NCBI GenBank assembly: GCA_910576335.1
Contig: CAJTIU010000037.1
Location: 1 to 41,923, forward strand
Length of the DNA: 41,923 nucleotides
Source: Lachnospiraceae bacterium
GTDB lineage: Bacteria > Bacillota > Clostridia > Lachnospirales > Lachnospiraceae
Reading direction: 5' to 3'
Within the stretch, counting starts at the first letter, position 1, and every line of letters begins with the position of its first letter. Below are positions 23,027-32,181 of this stretch, in pieces. The notes under the pieces were generated by a model, which saw only the letters and a program-made list of their open reading frames with translations, made no database searches and was not told where the DNA came from. A program made the translations under genes and the position numbers.

Positions 23027-25579
23027 GTGAAAGTCAGAATTCACCTTCATGACCAGCCATACCGGTCAAAACCGGAAGGCAGGCAGATTCAGGAAATCAG
23101 TTCAACCATCACCCGTAAAATAACAGAGACAGGCATACAAGAACTGGCGGTGCTGGCAGGAGAAGAGGGAAGGGCGTTTACTCCTGCAGTGTTCCAGGGA
23201 GCCAGAAGGAAAGAGAACTTTATTTGCCAGCAGGTATATGCCCTGGATTTTGATGAGGGCTTTTCTATAAAGCAGTTTGAAGAACGGGCAGAGAAGTATG
23301 ATATAAAGCCGGCCTTTCTTTATCAGACATTTTCCAGTACGGCGGCGAATCCGAGATTCCGGGCAGTATTCGTGAATGACTGTGAAATTGCGGATGCAGA
23401 AGCAGCTTCAATTCTGATCAGGATGCTTCAGATGATTTTCACGGAAGCAGACCCGGGCTGTAAAGATGTATCCAGAATTTTTTTCGGTGGGAAAGCCCTG
23501 TATTATATCCATCCACGGGCTGTAATGAACCTGTTTGATCTTGCCCTGAGCCTGCAGGCATATCTTGCTGACCAGAATAAAAAGAATTATGGGAGAAAGA
23601 TCGTACAGGTGGGCAGAAAATTAAATGTGGAAGTAAAAAATAAGATTTTGTGTATACACAGATTTGATCAGATTCATAAGGAAGAAAAAAGTGAGGATTT
23701 TAATGCAATGACCAGTATTATACTGGTGAATGCACAAAAATCTTCACTTTTTTATGTGATCGAGAAAGCACAGACAAAGGAGGGACACCGGTGTAGTAGA
23801 TGCAAAAAAAGGAATGGTTCCGGCAGAGCGCGGAATGTGACAGCCAGGCTTCTGAAAGAGGAATGTATGCTGTTTAAGGATTTCTGTGAAACGGAAATCG
23901 CACATGATTTCAAATTCCTGATAGCAACAAATCTGCTTCAGATGCATAATGGGAAACAGCTCTTTTTTTCCGGGAGAATCAGCCATGTAGAAAAGTGGGA
24001 GCAGACCTGGAAATACCTGAAACATAATGAATATTTCCCATGGAAATGTGGGAGAAGCGGCTGTCCTTATTATGAACAGTGCGGGAGCGCCACGATACTG
24101 GAACGGATGACAGATAAAATCCGGAAGACCAGGGATGAAACTTTTGTGGATATCCATGAGGCGGAAAAGCTTCTGGGGGAGGCCATGGAAGAGGCAGTAA
24201 TGTCAGGAGGAAAGGGGATTCATCTGATCATGGCGCAGACAGCTCTGGGAAAGACTTATACCTACTGCCGGATTGTAAAGAAATATCATACAAAAAAGCC
24301 CTTTATGATTGTAGTCCCAACGAATAAACTGCAGGAGGAGGTTGGAAGGGAACTGGAGGGCATGGAAGTTCCGGTGTTTCTGACAGCCAATATAGGTGCA
24401 CTTTTAGAGAGACTGCATTTACCTGAATTAAAAGCAGAAGTGGAGGTCTTATATAAGAGAGGGTTCGGCTTCCGGGTAAAATCCCTGATTAAAAATTATA
24501 TAAAAGAAAACAGGGGAGAGCTTGGTGTGTGGCAGCTTAAAAAACTGAGGGAGTATCTTGCGTCCTCAGATAAACTGGATGGAAGTGCATGCGTCGTTAC
24601 GACACATGTAATGTTTTTGTCTCTTCCATATGAAAAGATAAGCAGATATGAGGTGATTGTGGACGAGGATCTTTTAATGACTGTTTTTAAAAACACGTCA
24701 TCGGTCAGCTTTGGGGAGATGAAACTGGCATTGGAAACAGCTGCAGTTCCAAAAAAGAAAGCCGGAATAATACAAAAGCTTTTGTGCGCAGGCCATGGGG
24801 ACATGGTAAAAGGAAATAACGAAGAACTCACCCTGGAAGAGTTACAGAGGTTATACGATCAAGACCTTCAGATCAATACCTCATTTACGGATTTCCTGCA
24901 GGCAGACATCTACCATGTGGATGTGGAAAATGGAAAAGTGGATTTTTTTAATGCCAGGAAGATACCGGACATGAAAATGACAGTCGTTTCGGCAACTCTT
25001 AATGAGGAACTGTACAGAAACTACTGCAGGGGCAGCAAAATCTTCACAGCAGCGGTTCCTGCAGCAAAATATAAGGGGAAGCTGATACAATATTCCGCAC
25101 ATTCCATGAGCCGCAGTAACATGGAAAATATCGGGTTTGGCATAATTATGGAAAAAGTAGATGAAATAGTAGGGGATTTGGAAAGAAATGTAATTACGTT
25201 TAAAAAATTCAGTCCGGATGCTGAAATCTATTTTGGGAAAACGGAAGGGTTTAATGAGTATAAAGGGAAGGACCTGGCAGTTATCGGGACGCCGCATAAT
25301 GTGCCTTTCCTGTATAATCTGATCGGAGCCTATCTGGGGTACAGGACAGATGACAGACTGAGCGTACGGTATGTGGAAAACGGAATGTATGCGTTCCCAT
25401 TTATGACATTCAGGGACAAAGAAATAAGGAACCTGCAGTTTTACTTTATTGAAAGCGAACTGGAGCAGGCAATCGGACGGGCTAGAATTCTCAGACATGA
25501 CTGTACTGTATATTTGTTTTCAAATTTTCCCTGCCGCCAGGCGCAGCTCAGACAGGAGATATGCTTTCCGGAAGAATAG
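23027..25579 (+). CDS. primase-helicase fusion, probable replication protein (850 aa)
   Basis: GTG 23027 is preferred as start because GGGAGG with 8-nt spacing precedes it; the longer frame from ATG 22844 lacks a site. Residues 1-170 look like an archaeo-eukaryotic-type primase: YALDFDEG (DxD, 74-76), QTFSSTAANPRFRAVFV (His-less strand pair, 100-116) and DPGCKDVSRIFFGG (142-155). Next comes a Cys-rich part (HRCSRCKKRNG; CGRSGCPYYEQC), probably a zinc site. Residues 395-850 are a superfamily-2 helicase: AQTALGKT (404-411), VIVDEDLL (about 543), SATLNEE, and QAIGRARILR (about 812) as motif VI. It should start and unwind replication of the element. The AEP-like assignment of the N terminus is from pattern memory. 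Confidence 0.75.
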   Translation: MKVRIHLHDQPYRSKPEGRQIQEISSTITRKITETGIQELAVLAGEEGRAFTPAVFQGARRKENFICQQVYALDFDEGFSIKQFEERAEKYDIKPAFLYQTFSSTAANPRFRAVFVNDCEIADAEAASILIRMLQMIFTEADPGCKDVSRIFFGGKALYYIHPRAVMNLFDLALSLQAYLADQNKKNYGRKIVQVGRKLNVEVKNKILCIHRFDQIHKEEKSEDFNAMTSIILVNAQKSSLFYVIEKAQTKEGHRCSRCKKRNGSGRARNVTARLLKEECMLFKDFCETEIAHDFKFLIATNLLQMHNGKQLFFSGRISHVEKWEQTWKYLKHNEYFPWKCGRSGCPYYEQCGSATILERMTDKIRKTRDETFVDIHEAEKLLGEAMEEAVMSGGKGIHLIMAQTALGKTYTYCRIVKKYHTKKPFMIVVPTNKLQEEVGRELEGMEVPVFLTANIGALLERLHLPELKAEVEVLYKRGFGFRVKSLIKNYIKENRGELGVWQLKKLREYLASSDKLDGSACVVTTHVMFLSLPYEKISRYEVIVDEDLLMTVFKNTSSVSFGEMKLALETAAVPKKKAGIIQKLLCAGHGDMVKGNNEELTLEELQRLYDQDLQINTSFTDFLQADIYHVDVENGKVDFFNARKIPDMKMTVVSATLNEELYRNYCRGSKIFTAAVPAAKYKGKLIQYSAHSMSRSNMENIGFGIIMEKVDEIVGDLERNVITFKKFSPDAEIYFGKTEGFNEYKGKDLAVIGTPHNVPFLYNLIGAYLGYRTDDRLSVRYVENGMYAFPFMTFRDKEIRNLQFYFIESELEQAIGRARILRHDCTVYLFSNFPCRQAQLRQEICFPEE

Positions 25580-25628
25580 GAATGAAAATACACAGACAGT
25601 AAAATGGAAAAGGAGTGGGAATATTATC

Positions 25629-25865
25629 ATGAAGCATAATATGCATGAGAAAGACGATATGTATGATATAGAGAAGGAGTTGGAATCTATCATAAATAGA
25701 AACATTGACTTACCAGAAGAGAAACGTAGAAAAATACTGGCCTGTCTTCTTGATTTTTTTGAAAAGAGAAGCGGGGAAATATTTATGGAAGGGTATCGGT
25801 ATGCAATTTCCGTATTAGAAGATGGGATTGTGAAAAAGTCTACAGGAACAGAGATATCGGAATAA
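25629..25865 (+). CDS. small helical protein after the replication gene (78 aa)
   Basis: AAAAGGAGTGGG before ATG 25629 supports this start over the longer frame that overlaps the helicase gene. The protein is charged and helical: DIEKELESIINRNIDLPEEK, then RRKILACLLDFFEKRSGEIF and FMEGYRYAISVLEDG. The last segment (MEGYRYAI) resembles the C terminus of several small Lachnospiraceae proteins of unknown role. It is 49 bp downstream of the helicase and may be co-transcribed. Confidence 0.65.
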   Translation: MKHNMHEKDDMYDIEKELESIINRNIDLPEEKRRKILACLLDFFEKRSGEIFMEGYRYAISVLEDGIVKKSTGTEISE

Positions 25866-25901
25866 TGGAAGGAAAAGGAGGATTGTTATTTCTAATCCTC
25901 C
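25866..25901 (-). terminator. terminator of minus-strand XRE gene
   Basis: GGAGGATT (25877-25884) pairs with AATCCTCC (25894-25901). On the minus strand TTTTCCTTCC follows. The stem overlaps the stop codon of the XRE gene. Confidence 0.6.
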
Positions 25902-26185
25902 TAATTACTGTTGCATAAAATGTCATGAATGATTTGCTGAATGTGTGCGCGTTGTTCGGCAGACAAACCTGTAACGTCAATATGTGTTCTAAAATCTCTT
26001 TCCAAGAGAAAGTCGGTGCTAACGGAGAAAAAATCGGCAATTTTTATTAGCATTTCAATTGATGGAAGAATGTTATTATGTTCCCAGTTAGATATTGTCT
26101 GTTTGGACACGTTAAGTTTATGCGCAAGTTGAATTTGGTTGAGGCTATGGGAAACCCTTAGATTTTTAATTACATCACCAAACAT
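25901..26185 (-). CDS. XRE-family regulator (94 aa)
   Basis: Cro/C1-type HTH at about residues 8-62: LRVSHSLNQIQLAHKLNVSK, QTISNWEHNNILPSIEMLIK, then FFSVSTDFLLERD. The C-terminal tail IDVTGLSAEQRAHIQQIIHD is a common dimerisation extension of this subgroup. AGGAGAG before ATG 26185 supports the start. It is divergent from the dynamin-like operon; the palindrome TGTATGATACA at 26203-26213 just upstream could be its operator, so it may control that operon as well as itself. Confidence 0.88.
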   Translation of the reverse strand: MFGDVIKNLRVSHSLNQIQLAHKLNVSKQTISNWEHNNILPSIEMLIKIADFFSVSTDFLLERDFRTHIDVTGLSAEQRAHIQQIIHDILCNSN

Positions 26186-26442
26186 ATATACTCTCCTTTT
26201 TATGTATGATACATTTCAAAAGCAACATTTACAAAATACAAAAGTATTGTTATAACGGACAATAAAGAGATAGAGATATAAGTGAAAAGGAAGAGGGTTC
26301 TGTTGACCAGGCTGCTTTAGATTAAAATGCCGGGGAACAATCCCGGTTTCGGAAGAACTTTTTGATTTCTTTCGCGGGTTTAGGGCAGTAAAAAGATCTG
26401 ACAGAAATGTGGGAAAATCTTATTGCGGAGGGAGATATACAG
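26186..26442. other. divergent regulatory gap before dynamin-like operon
   Basis: No gene. TGTATGATACA (26203-26213) is a perfect 11-bp palindrome close to the XRE start. A 5-bp hairpin CCGGG/CCCGG (26330-26346) followed by TTT lies nearer to the GTPase gene. No clear -35/-10 pair for the GTPase operon was found. Confidence 0.45.
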
Positions 26443-27906
26443 ATGGAAACAATCAGGTTCAAAAATACGGAACTTCAAAAAATGTATGACAGAAAAGTGG
26501 AGGAGTTAAAGATACTGGCAGACCGCCCGGTTGACAGTTCGCCGTATCTGTGGGATAAGACCGTTGCACGATACGCTGCCACCATAAAGAAGGCGCAGAG
26601 ACTTCTTGCTGCGGATGGAATGAAGGATTATATTACAACAGGTATGATGAAAAACCTCGGAAAACTTCTGGATATGTGCTCGGATGCGGAGTTTCATATT
26701 GCACTGGTAGGAACGATCAAAGCCGGGAAGTCAACACTGATTAATGCCCTTCTTGGGTATGAGTATGCCTCTACGGAGGTTACCCCGGAGACAGCGGCCC
26801 TGACAAAATTTAAAAGAGCCGGAACAGATTATATCAGAGTGTCGTTTTATACTAAAGAGGAATGGGCAGAGCTTTGGAAAAGTGCCGAGGATGCCGGGGC
26901 GAAAGTATTTCTGGAAGAGTACAGACAGTTAAAAGCAGATGATGAAAAAAGAAAATGGCTGGACAGGAGGAGAATACAGGCTGACTGCAGTACAAAAAAG
27001 AAACTGGTGCAGGAGATTACCCGGTGGACATCATCCAGGTCACCCGTCCATTATTTCGTGAAGGAAGTGGAGGTGGGCCTTAAGGATTTTGACCTTCCGG
27101 AGGGGGTCGTGCTTGTGGATACACCGGGACTGGATGATATCGTCGAATACCGTTCCAATATTACCCGGGATTACATAGACAGGGCAAATGCGGTTCTTGT
27201 ATGTGTCAAGGCAGATGCGCTGACCGGACAGGAAATGGGTACGATTTTCAGTGTTTTTTCGAATGCAAGATACCATCCGGAGAAGGTATTCATCATTGCA
27301 ACCCAGCTGGATACATTAAACAGGCCGGAAGAAAACTGGAAGCATCAGGAAAGGGAATGGATGAAGCATCTGAGCCGGAAAGGCGCTTTTGGAAGCCAGG
27401 GGTTGGCAGAACGGAACACGATACCAGTGTCGGCATATTTGTATACTCTTTTAAAAGGGTATGATACCTATGCACAGGATGAAGACAGCGAGAAAAACTG
27501 GGACCTGGAATCCATACTGTTGAAGCTGAGGGTCAGAAACATCCACGAAAACTATGACCGGCTGTGCAGTTTCACCAATATAGATAAGCTTAAGCGGGTG
27601 ATAAAGGATGATATCGCAGAGCATCATAAGGAAAAGCTGCGTGAGGATGTGGAAGGCAGATATTTAGAATGCAGGGAAGAAATCCAAAGCTGTATGAAAA
27701 GAATCCGAGAAGATCAGGAAGACATAATCAGGGCGAGCCGGGGCGGGATAGAGGAAATCCAGAAAAAGCAGGAGGAATTTACCCGTAAGTATGAAGATGC
27801 AAAGAAAGATAAAAAAGAACTGGAAGCGTTTATCAGTAAACTGCACAGGATGACGCAGGAAAGAGCGGACGAGCTTGAACGGGCAATCAGGTCAACAGGG
27901 AGGTGA
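26443..27906 (+). CDS. dynamin-like GTPase (487 aa)
   Basis: GTP-binding motifs of the dynamin family: G1 GTIKAGKST (90-98), switch-1 Thr in EVTPETAALT (about 112-121), G3 VLVDTPGLDD (223-232) and G4 ATQLD (286-290). The FHIALVGTIKAGKSTLINAL context is typical of bacterial dynamins rather than of Era or EngA. Helices of a bundle precede the G domain (1-85) and a charged coiled coil ends the protein (about 400-487, GGIEEIQKKQEEFTRKYEDA). At 487 aa it is shorter than BDLP-type proteins (about 600-700) and has no hydrophobic paddle of its own. ATG 26443 follows GCGGAGGGAG. The next gene starts 4 bp after its stop. A membrane-remodelling or defence role is inferred from the family. Confidence 0.88.
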   Translation: METIRFKNTELQKMYDRKVEELKILADRPVDSSPYLWDKTVARYAATIKKAQRLLAADGMKDYITTGMMKNLGKLLDMCSDAEFHIALVGTIKAGKSTLINALLGYEYASTEVTPETAALTKFKRAGTDYIRVSFYTKEEWAELWKSAEDAGAKVFLEEYRQLKADDEKRKWLDRRRIQADCSTKKKLVQEITRWTSSRSPVHYFVKEVEVGLKDFDLPEGVVLVDTPGLDDIVEYRSNITRDYIDRANAVLVCVKADALTGQEMGTIFSVFSNARYHPEKVFIIATQLDTLNRPEENWKHQEREWMKHLSRKGAFGSQGLAERNTIPVSAYLYTLLKGYDTYAQDEDSEKNWDLESILLKLRVRNIHENYDRLCSFTNIDKLKRVIKDDIAEHHKEKLREDVEGRYLECREEIQSCMKRIREDQEDIIRASRGGIEEIQKKQEEFTRKYEDAKKDKKELEAFISKLHRMTQERADELERAIRSTGR

Positions 27907-27910
27907 CAGG

Positions 27911-28648
27911 ATGGGTGTGAATCTTTCATCCTTTTCAAAGCTTTTAGATGGATTCCTGAAAGGCTCCTGGAAAGTGATAGGCGGCGTGGTTTCCACAATT
28001 GCGAAAGGCATATCGGAAGCCGGCCCGGTTGGTGAAAAGGCTCCCGTTTCAGATATAGACCGCGTCATAGAAGCATTTGAAGCATATAAGGATGAGGTCA
28101 GGAAAAGGTCATTTTATATTGAAGAGGCTGTTTATGAAGAAGTCTCCTGCTACATGGAAGAATTGAGGGATTTTCTGGATGGCAGGGCTGCGCTGTTTGA
28201 AAAATACGGAATCAGCAGGAGGCGTGCCGTGCGGCAGATTCAGAAACTGCTGACCGGGACGAAGGGATTTATTGACCATGAAGTGAGTAAAGGCATGTCA
28301 ATGAATAATCATGAATTAAGAATGATTATTGGGATGATACCAGGAGACCGGAAAGAAGGATACATGGAGCGGTTTGCCAATAAAGTATACAGGGATTCGC
28401 TGGATGCCTACTGCAGGCATATCCGGGGGATTCTTTCAGAGATTTTCGAAGAAATAGAGGATGACGTTGTGTGCGTGGTAAAAGCAGAAGAAGAAAGAAC
28501 CTGCAGGAGCAGGATTCTGCTGGAAAATATAAATGAGGACAATGATGAGGGGCAGCTGGAAGGGACGATTGCAAAGGCAGGATTTGTGATATGCAGCTGC
28601 AGTATACTCGAAAAAATATTGGAGGAGCAGGAAAATGGGACTTTTTAG
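27911..28648 (+). CDS. dynamin-operon partner A (245 aa)
   Basis: Unrecognised family. ATG 27911 is fixed by GGGAGGTGA and lies 4 bp past the GTPase stop. Residues 8-37 are a glycine-rich amphipathic to hydrophobic segment (FLKGSWKVIGGVVSTIAKGI) that could enter or lie on a membrane. The rest is helical. Around residues 130-175 the sequence KGMSMNNHELRMIIGMIPGD then KEGYMERFANKVYRDSLDAY lines up with KRMSLDDSECLRILKMDSGE and following residues in the next gene, so the two are paralogues. Its end overlaps the start of that gene by 14 bp, which indicates tight coupling. Confidence 0.75.
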   Translation: MGVNLSSFSKLLDGFLKGSWKVIGGVVSTIAKGISEAGPVGEKAPVSDIDRVIEAFEAYKDEVRKRSFYIEEAVYEEVSCYMEELRDFLDGRAALFEKYGISRRRAVRQIQKLLTGTKGFIDHEVSKGMSMNNHELRMIIGMIPGDRKEGYMERFANKVYRDSLDAYCRHIRGILSEIFEEIEDDVVCVVKAEEERTCRSRILLENINEDNDEGQLEGTIAKAGFVICSCSILEKILEEQENGTF

Positions 28649-29390
28649 TTTTTTGGGGAATATGGTTGGGAAAGCAGTTGAGAAGGCAGGGGATGTAATC
28701 GGGGGTGTGACCGGATGGTACGGGGTCAGTAGCGCCGGTATGCTGATTCAGGATCTTTTCTCTGGAAACATAGCTAAGGAAAGTTCCTATGATAAGGATG
28801 CGGCGGATGTCTTTACTACAGAAAGACTGAATGAAATACTGGTCTCCTTTTCGGAGGGGAACCTGCGCCAGTGTGAGAAGCTGGAAGAGCAGTGTATCAG
28901 GGAGGTGCAGAAATACTGCAATGCGCTGACCGGGCTGGTCAGAAAATCGCCGGGATTTACTGAATACGCTTCCAGTTTAAAGCGGGTAGAAAGAAGCCTT
29001 TCCAGGATCCACGGTATGATTACAGGCAGTGTAAAGGAACCCCTTGCAAAGAGAATGTCACTGGATGATTCAGAATGCCTGCGGATATTAAAGATGGATT
29101 CTGGGGAAAAGAAAGAAGAGGAGATAAGGAAGTTCAGCAGGAAAATTATCAATGAAGCACTTGATAACCTGGGGAGAAAAGTAAGGGAAGCGATCCGGGA
29201 ACAGACAGGGGAACTGGAGGAGTTTTTTAGAAATTATATGGAGCAGCAGGAGAAAAAAACGGCAGCAGCAAAGCGCCAGTATGATGCAATGCTTCAGGAA
29301 GGAGCCCTTGAGGAGGCGGATATTGAAAAAAACACGATGGAACCACAGATTATTTTAAAGACGGCTGAATTAATAGAAAATATGCTGTAA
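28635..29390 (+). CDS. dynamin-operon partner B (251 aa)
   Basis: Paralogue of partner A. The N terminus FSFLGNMVGKAVEKAGDVIG then GVTGWYGVSSAGMLIQDLF is again glycine-rich and weakly hydrophobic, a likely membrane-associating helix pair. Helical regions follow, with LAKRMSLDDSECLRILKMDS (about 135-154) aligning to partner A. The C-terminal 70 residues are a charged coiled coil (EQTGELEEFFRNYMEQQEKK). No nucleotide or metal motif. The start overlaps partner A by 14 bp, with GGAGGAGCAGG as SD. Probably forms a complex with partner A and the GTPase. Confidence 0.75.
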   Translation: MGLFSFLGNMVGKAVEKAGDVIGGVTGWYGVSSAGMLIQDLFSGNIAKESSYDKDAADVFTTERLNEILVSFSEGNLRQCEKLEEQCIREVQKYCNALTGLVRKSPGFTEYASSLKRVERSLSRIHGMITGSVKEPLAKRMSLDDSECLRILKMDSGEKKEEEIRKFSRKIINEALDNLGRKVREAIREQTGELEEFFRNYMEQQEKKTAAAKRQYDAMLQEGALEEADIEKNTMEPQIILKTAELIENML

Positions 29391-29421
29391 AAGCAAAAGA
29401 AACGTACCAGGAGAATGACCT

Positions 29422-29814
29422 ATGAGCAAATGGGAAAAGGGATTTTACAATAACCAGTTTGGTGAGATAAGGCAGAAATTAGATGATAATCTGCAGAGGC
29501 AACAGGAAATGTATGAAAATCTGCTGAAAATGACTGCCGGTATCGAAGAAAGACTGGAGCATACCGAGCGTCTGTTAAATGAGCTTCAGGCATGTGTGAA
29601 AGGGACGGAAAAGTCTGCAGAATATAAAATATATGAAGTGTATATGCAGCTGAGGGAGAGGATGGACCATGAGGCTGAATCGAACAGGGAAGGATTTCAG
29701 GAAATTTCCTCTTTGATGAAATTGTTGCTGGTTAATTCCGTACTGGATGATATGGAACAGTGCATGGAGGAAAAACAGATAAAGCACAGAGTGAAAGGGA
29801 ACGGAAGAAGCTGA
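29422..29814 (+). CDS. dynamin-operon coiled-coil protein (130 aa)
   Basis: Third small partner, 31 bp after partner B, with CCAGGAGAATG near the start. Almost entirely coiled coil: EIRQKLDDNLQRQQEMYENL, then IEERLEHTERLLNELQ and EAESNREGFQEISSLMKLLL. No hydrophobic membrane segment. It could dimerise and bridge the GTPase and its partners. Its stop is 53 bp before the secreted surface protein, which looks like a separate unit because it has its own SD and signal peptide. Confidence 0.72.
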   Translation: MSKWEKGFYNNQFGEIRQKLDDNLQRQQEMYENLLKMTAGIEERLEHTERLLNELQACVKGTEKSAEYKIYEVYMQLRERMDHEAESNREGFQEISSLMKLLLVNSVLDDMEQCMEEKQIKHRVKGNGRS

Positions 29815-29867
29815 CTGGTATATGGAATGTAGAATGCAAAAGAATAAGGAAGCAGAGGTGGACTGAA

Positions 29868-32129
29868 ATGAAAAAAAGATTAATAGCTGTATTTATGGCA
29901 GGAGCAGTAATCTTATCAGGGGCATTTCCTCACACTGCAGGAGCGGCAGGGTTGGAGGAGATGCAGGGCGAAAAGGTCGTCTTAGAAATGCAGGCAAGGT
30001 CAGTAGAAGTTGCTGATCAAAAAGTAAATCAAAGCAGGGAGGATACAGATAATATCTTGCAGGAGGCAGAGGTGCAGGAGGGAGAAGATAACAACCTTAA
30101 TACTGCAGGTGAAGCAGAAGAAAGTGACTTCGAGTATCGGGTATTAGAAGAAGGAACAATTGAGATTACTGGATATAAGGGAGACAACCGGGGGAATCTT
30201 GTTATACCAGGAACAATTGATGGACATACTGTAACCAGTATTGGCGATTCTGCTTTCTACAGAAATGATTGTACGGGAAGCTTGATCTTGCCAAACAGTT
30301 TGATAAGTATTGGAAATATGGCATTCTCTTACAGTCGTTTTACAGGAAATTTGGTATTACCAGAAAGCATAGAAAATATAGGTGATGAGGCATTTTATCA
30401 ATGCAATTTTGCAGGCGATTTAATTTTGCCGGATAGTTTGGTTAGAATAGGGAGTAAAGCATTCGTTGAATCTTGGTATGGTAGTTGGAGTAAAACACAT
30501 TCGCTGATATGCAATAAAATGCCTGAGGATACAAGTAGTACTGCATTCTTTGAGAAATTGGTTATTGGTGGATGTCATGGAAATATGCGTGTTGGAGAAA
30601 AGATCAAATTGATTGTTTCAGGAGTGTGGGATTGTGAAAATGGTAAAATAAGTGAGATCAAAAATAATAGTAGTAGTGTAGATATAGACAATAATGGAAT
30701 CATTACAGCAATTTCTGATGGACAGGTAAAATTACAGATAACTGCTTATAATGGTGAGACCGCGGAGCTTAATATCAGAGTATATGGTGATGAAGAAAAG
30801 GTGCAGAAAGGTAATATTGCCTGGTATATTCCGGAGAGAATTAAGTTGGGGTATAAATATAGAGACGATACAGCGGCACTTCATAACTCGATAGCTTATA
30901 GTGGTGTTGCGATTGCAGAAGTAAAAAATCTGCCGATAGATAGTGTGGGTAAATCCATAAGAATAAAAACCCATAGTCTTCATGACCATTTTTCGCTGCC
31001 TTTTACATATAGCCCTGGTTCAATGATTCAAACAAATGAAGTAGAATATCTGCAGTTTGAGGGATATTATGCTATACGTCCGGGAAAAGTTACGTGCCAG
31101 TTGGAGGTAGGACAATACTCACAGAATCCTGATGAGCCTTCGATATGGGTGGGCGAACCCTTGGGGGATCCTTATACAGTAATAATAGAAGAGCCAATAA
31201 TTGAAACAAATGAGCCTAAGCAAATTACTGTAGGAGATAGTTTTACATTGCGGTCAGAACTACAGAATACATATTTGCAAAATGAGTCTGTGGAGTATTA
31301 TAAGGAAAAGGTGAAAGACTTGGATAGTCCGGCAATGTGTGCCGGGGGGAATCCGGTTTATGTGCCGGAGTTTGTAATAGAAAGCGGAGCAGAATTGATA
31401 GAGTGTTCAAAAGAGGACTTTACTCATACATTAACGGCGTCGGAAGATATAATTTTCAAAAAATCAGGGACAGTCAAAATTAAAATAAGATATAATCTGT
31501 TGGAGAAATATGCTTTTGTTACAAATCCCCAATACTCACCAGAGAAAACCATCACTATTCAAGTAAAAGAGAAGGGACAGGATAAGAACGGTAAGAAAGA
31601 CAAGAAAGTTTCAAGTATCCGGATATCTGGCATCTCCAGAAAGATTGCGGCTGGCAAAAAAATAAAATTAAAGGCAGAGGTATTTCCTTCTGATGCCGCA
31701 AATAAGAAGGTGCAGTGGGAATCCAGCAATACAAAGATTGCTACGGTAAATCAATCTGGCATTGTCACCCTGAATAAAAAGTCCGGTGGAAAGTCTGTAA
31801 AGATCACCGCAGTAGCCATGGATGGAAGTGGCGTAAAGGCACAGTATAAGATTACCGTCATGAAAGACGCGGTAAAGAAAATCACGATTTTAGGAGGAAA
31901 ATCAGTAAAAGCAGGAAGGGTACTGAAGCTAAAAGCAAAAGTGGCCAAAACCGGTAAGAAAGCCAATACAAAGCTGAAATGGACAAGCAACAACACGAAA
32001 TATGCAACTGTTAACGCTTCCGGAAAGGTAAAGACATATAAAGCCGGAAAAGGCAAAAAAGTAAAGATTACTGCAGAAGCAACAGACGGGAGCAAAAAGA
32101 AGAAAACGGTAACAATCAAAATCAAATAA
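29868..32129 (+). CDS. secreted surface protein with BspA-like repeats and Ig-like domains (753 aa)
   Basis: ATG 29868 (GAGGTGG before it) opens a typical signal peptide MKKRLIAVFMAGAVILSGAF ending near AGAAG (about residue 27). Residues 87-200 hold BspA-type leucine-rich (LRR_5) repeats: TSIGDSAFYRN, ISIGNMAFSYS, ENIGDEAFYQC, VRIGSKAFVES. Around 240-305 is a first Ig-like (Big_2) domain and residues 585-753 hold two more, each with the VKWESSNTKIATVN or LKWTSNNTKYATVN signature. There is no LPxTG or membrane anchor. The very Lys-rich end could bind the wall electrostatically. Probable role: adhesion or surface binding. The middle (30.6-31.5 kb) is more AT-rich than the neighbours. Confidence 0.88.
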   Translation: MKKRLIAVFMAGAVILSGAFPHTAGAAGLEEMQGEKVVLEMQARSVEVADQKVNQSREDTDNILQEAEVQEGEDNNLNTAGEAEESDFEYRVLEEGTIEITGYKGDNRGNLVIPGTIDGHTVTSIGDSAFYRNDCTGSLILPNSLISIGNMAFSYSRFTGNLVLPESIENIGDEAFYQCNFAGDLILPDSLVRIGSKAFVESWYGSWSKTHSLICNKMPEDTSSTAFFEKLVIGGCHGNMRVGEKIKLIVSGVWDCENGKISEIKNNSSSVDIDNNGIITAISDGQVKLQITAYNGETAELNIRVYGDEEKVQKGNIAWYIPERIKLGYKYRDDTAALHNSIAYSGVAIAEVKNLPIDSVGKSIRIKTHSLHDHFSLPFTYSPGSMIQTNEVEYLQFEGYYAIRPGKVTCQLEVGQYSQNPDEPSIWVGEPLGDPYTVIIEEPIIETNEPKQITVGDSFTLRSELQNTYLQNESVEYYKEKVKDLDSPAMCAGGNPVYVPEFVIESGAELIECSKEDFTHTLTASEDIIFKKSGTVKIKIRYNLLEKYAFVTNPQYSPEKTITIQVKEKGQDKNGKKDKKVSSIRISGISRKIAAGKKIKLKAEVFPSDAANKKVQWESSNTKIATVNQSGIVTLNKKSGGKSVKITAVAMDGSGVKAQYKITVMKDAVKKITILGGKSVKAGRVLKLKAKVAKTGKKANTKLKWTSNNTKYATVNASGKVKTYKAGKGKKVKITAEATDGSKKKKTVTIKIK

Positions 32130-32149
32130 AGACTGTTATAACAAACCCA

Positions 32150-32181
32150 GGGATGTGCCGCAGTGCACATCCCACTTTTTT
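32150..32181 (+). terminator. intrinsic terminator of surface protein gene
   Basis: GGGATGTGC (32150-32158) with GCACATCCC (32165-32173), then CTTTTTT. Strong and well placed, 20 bp after the stop. Confidence 0.9.
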
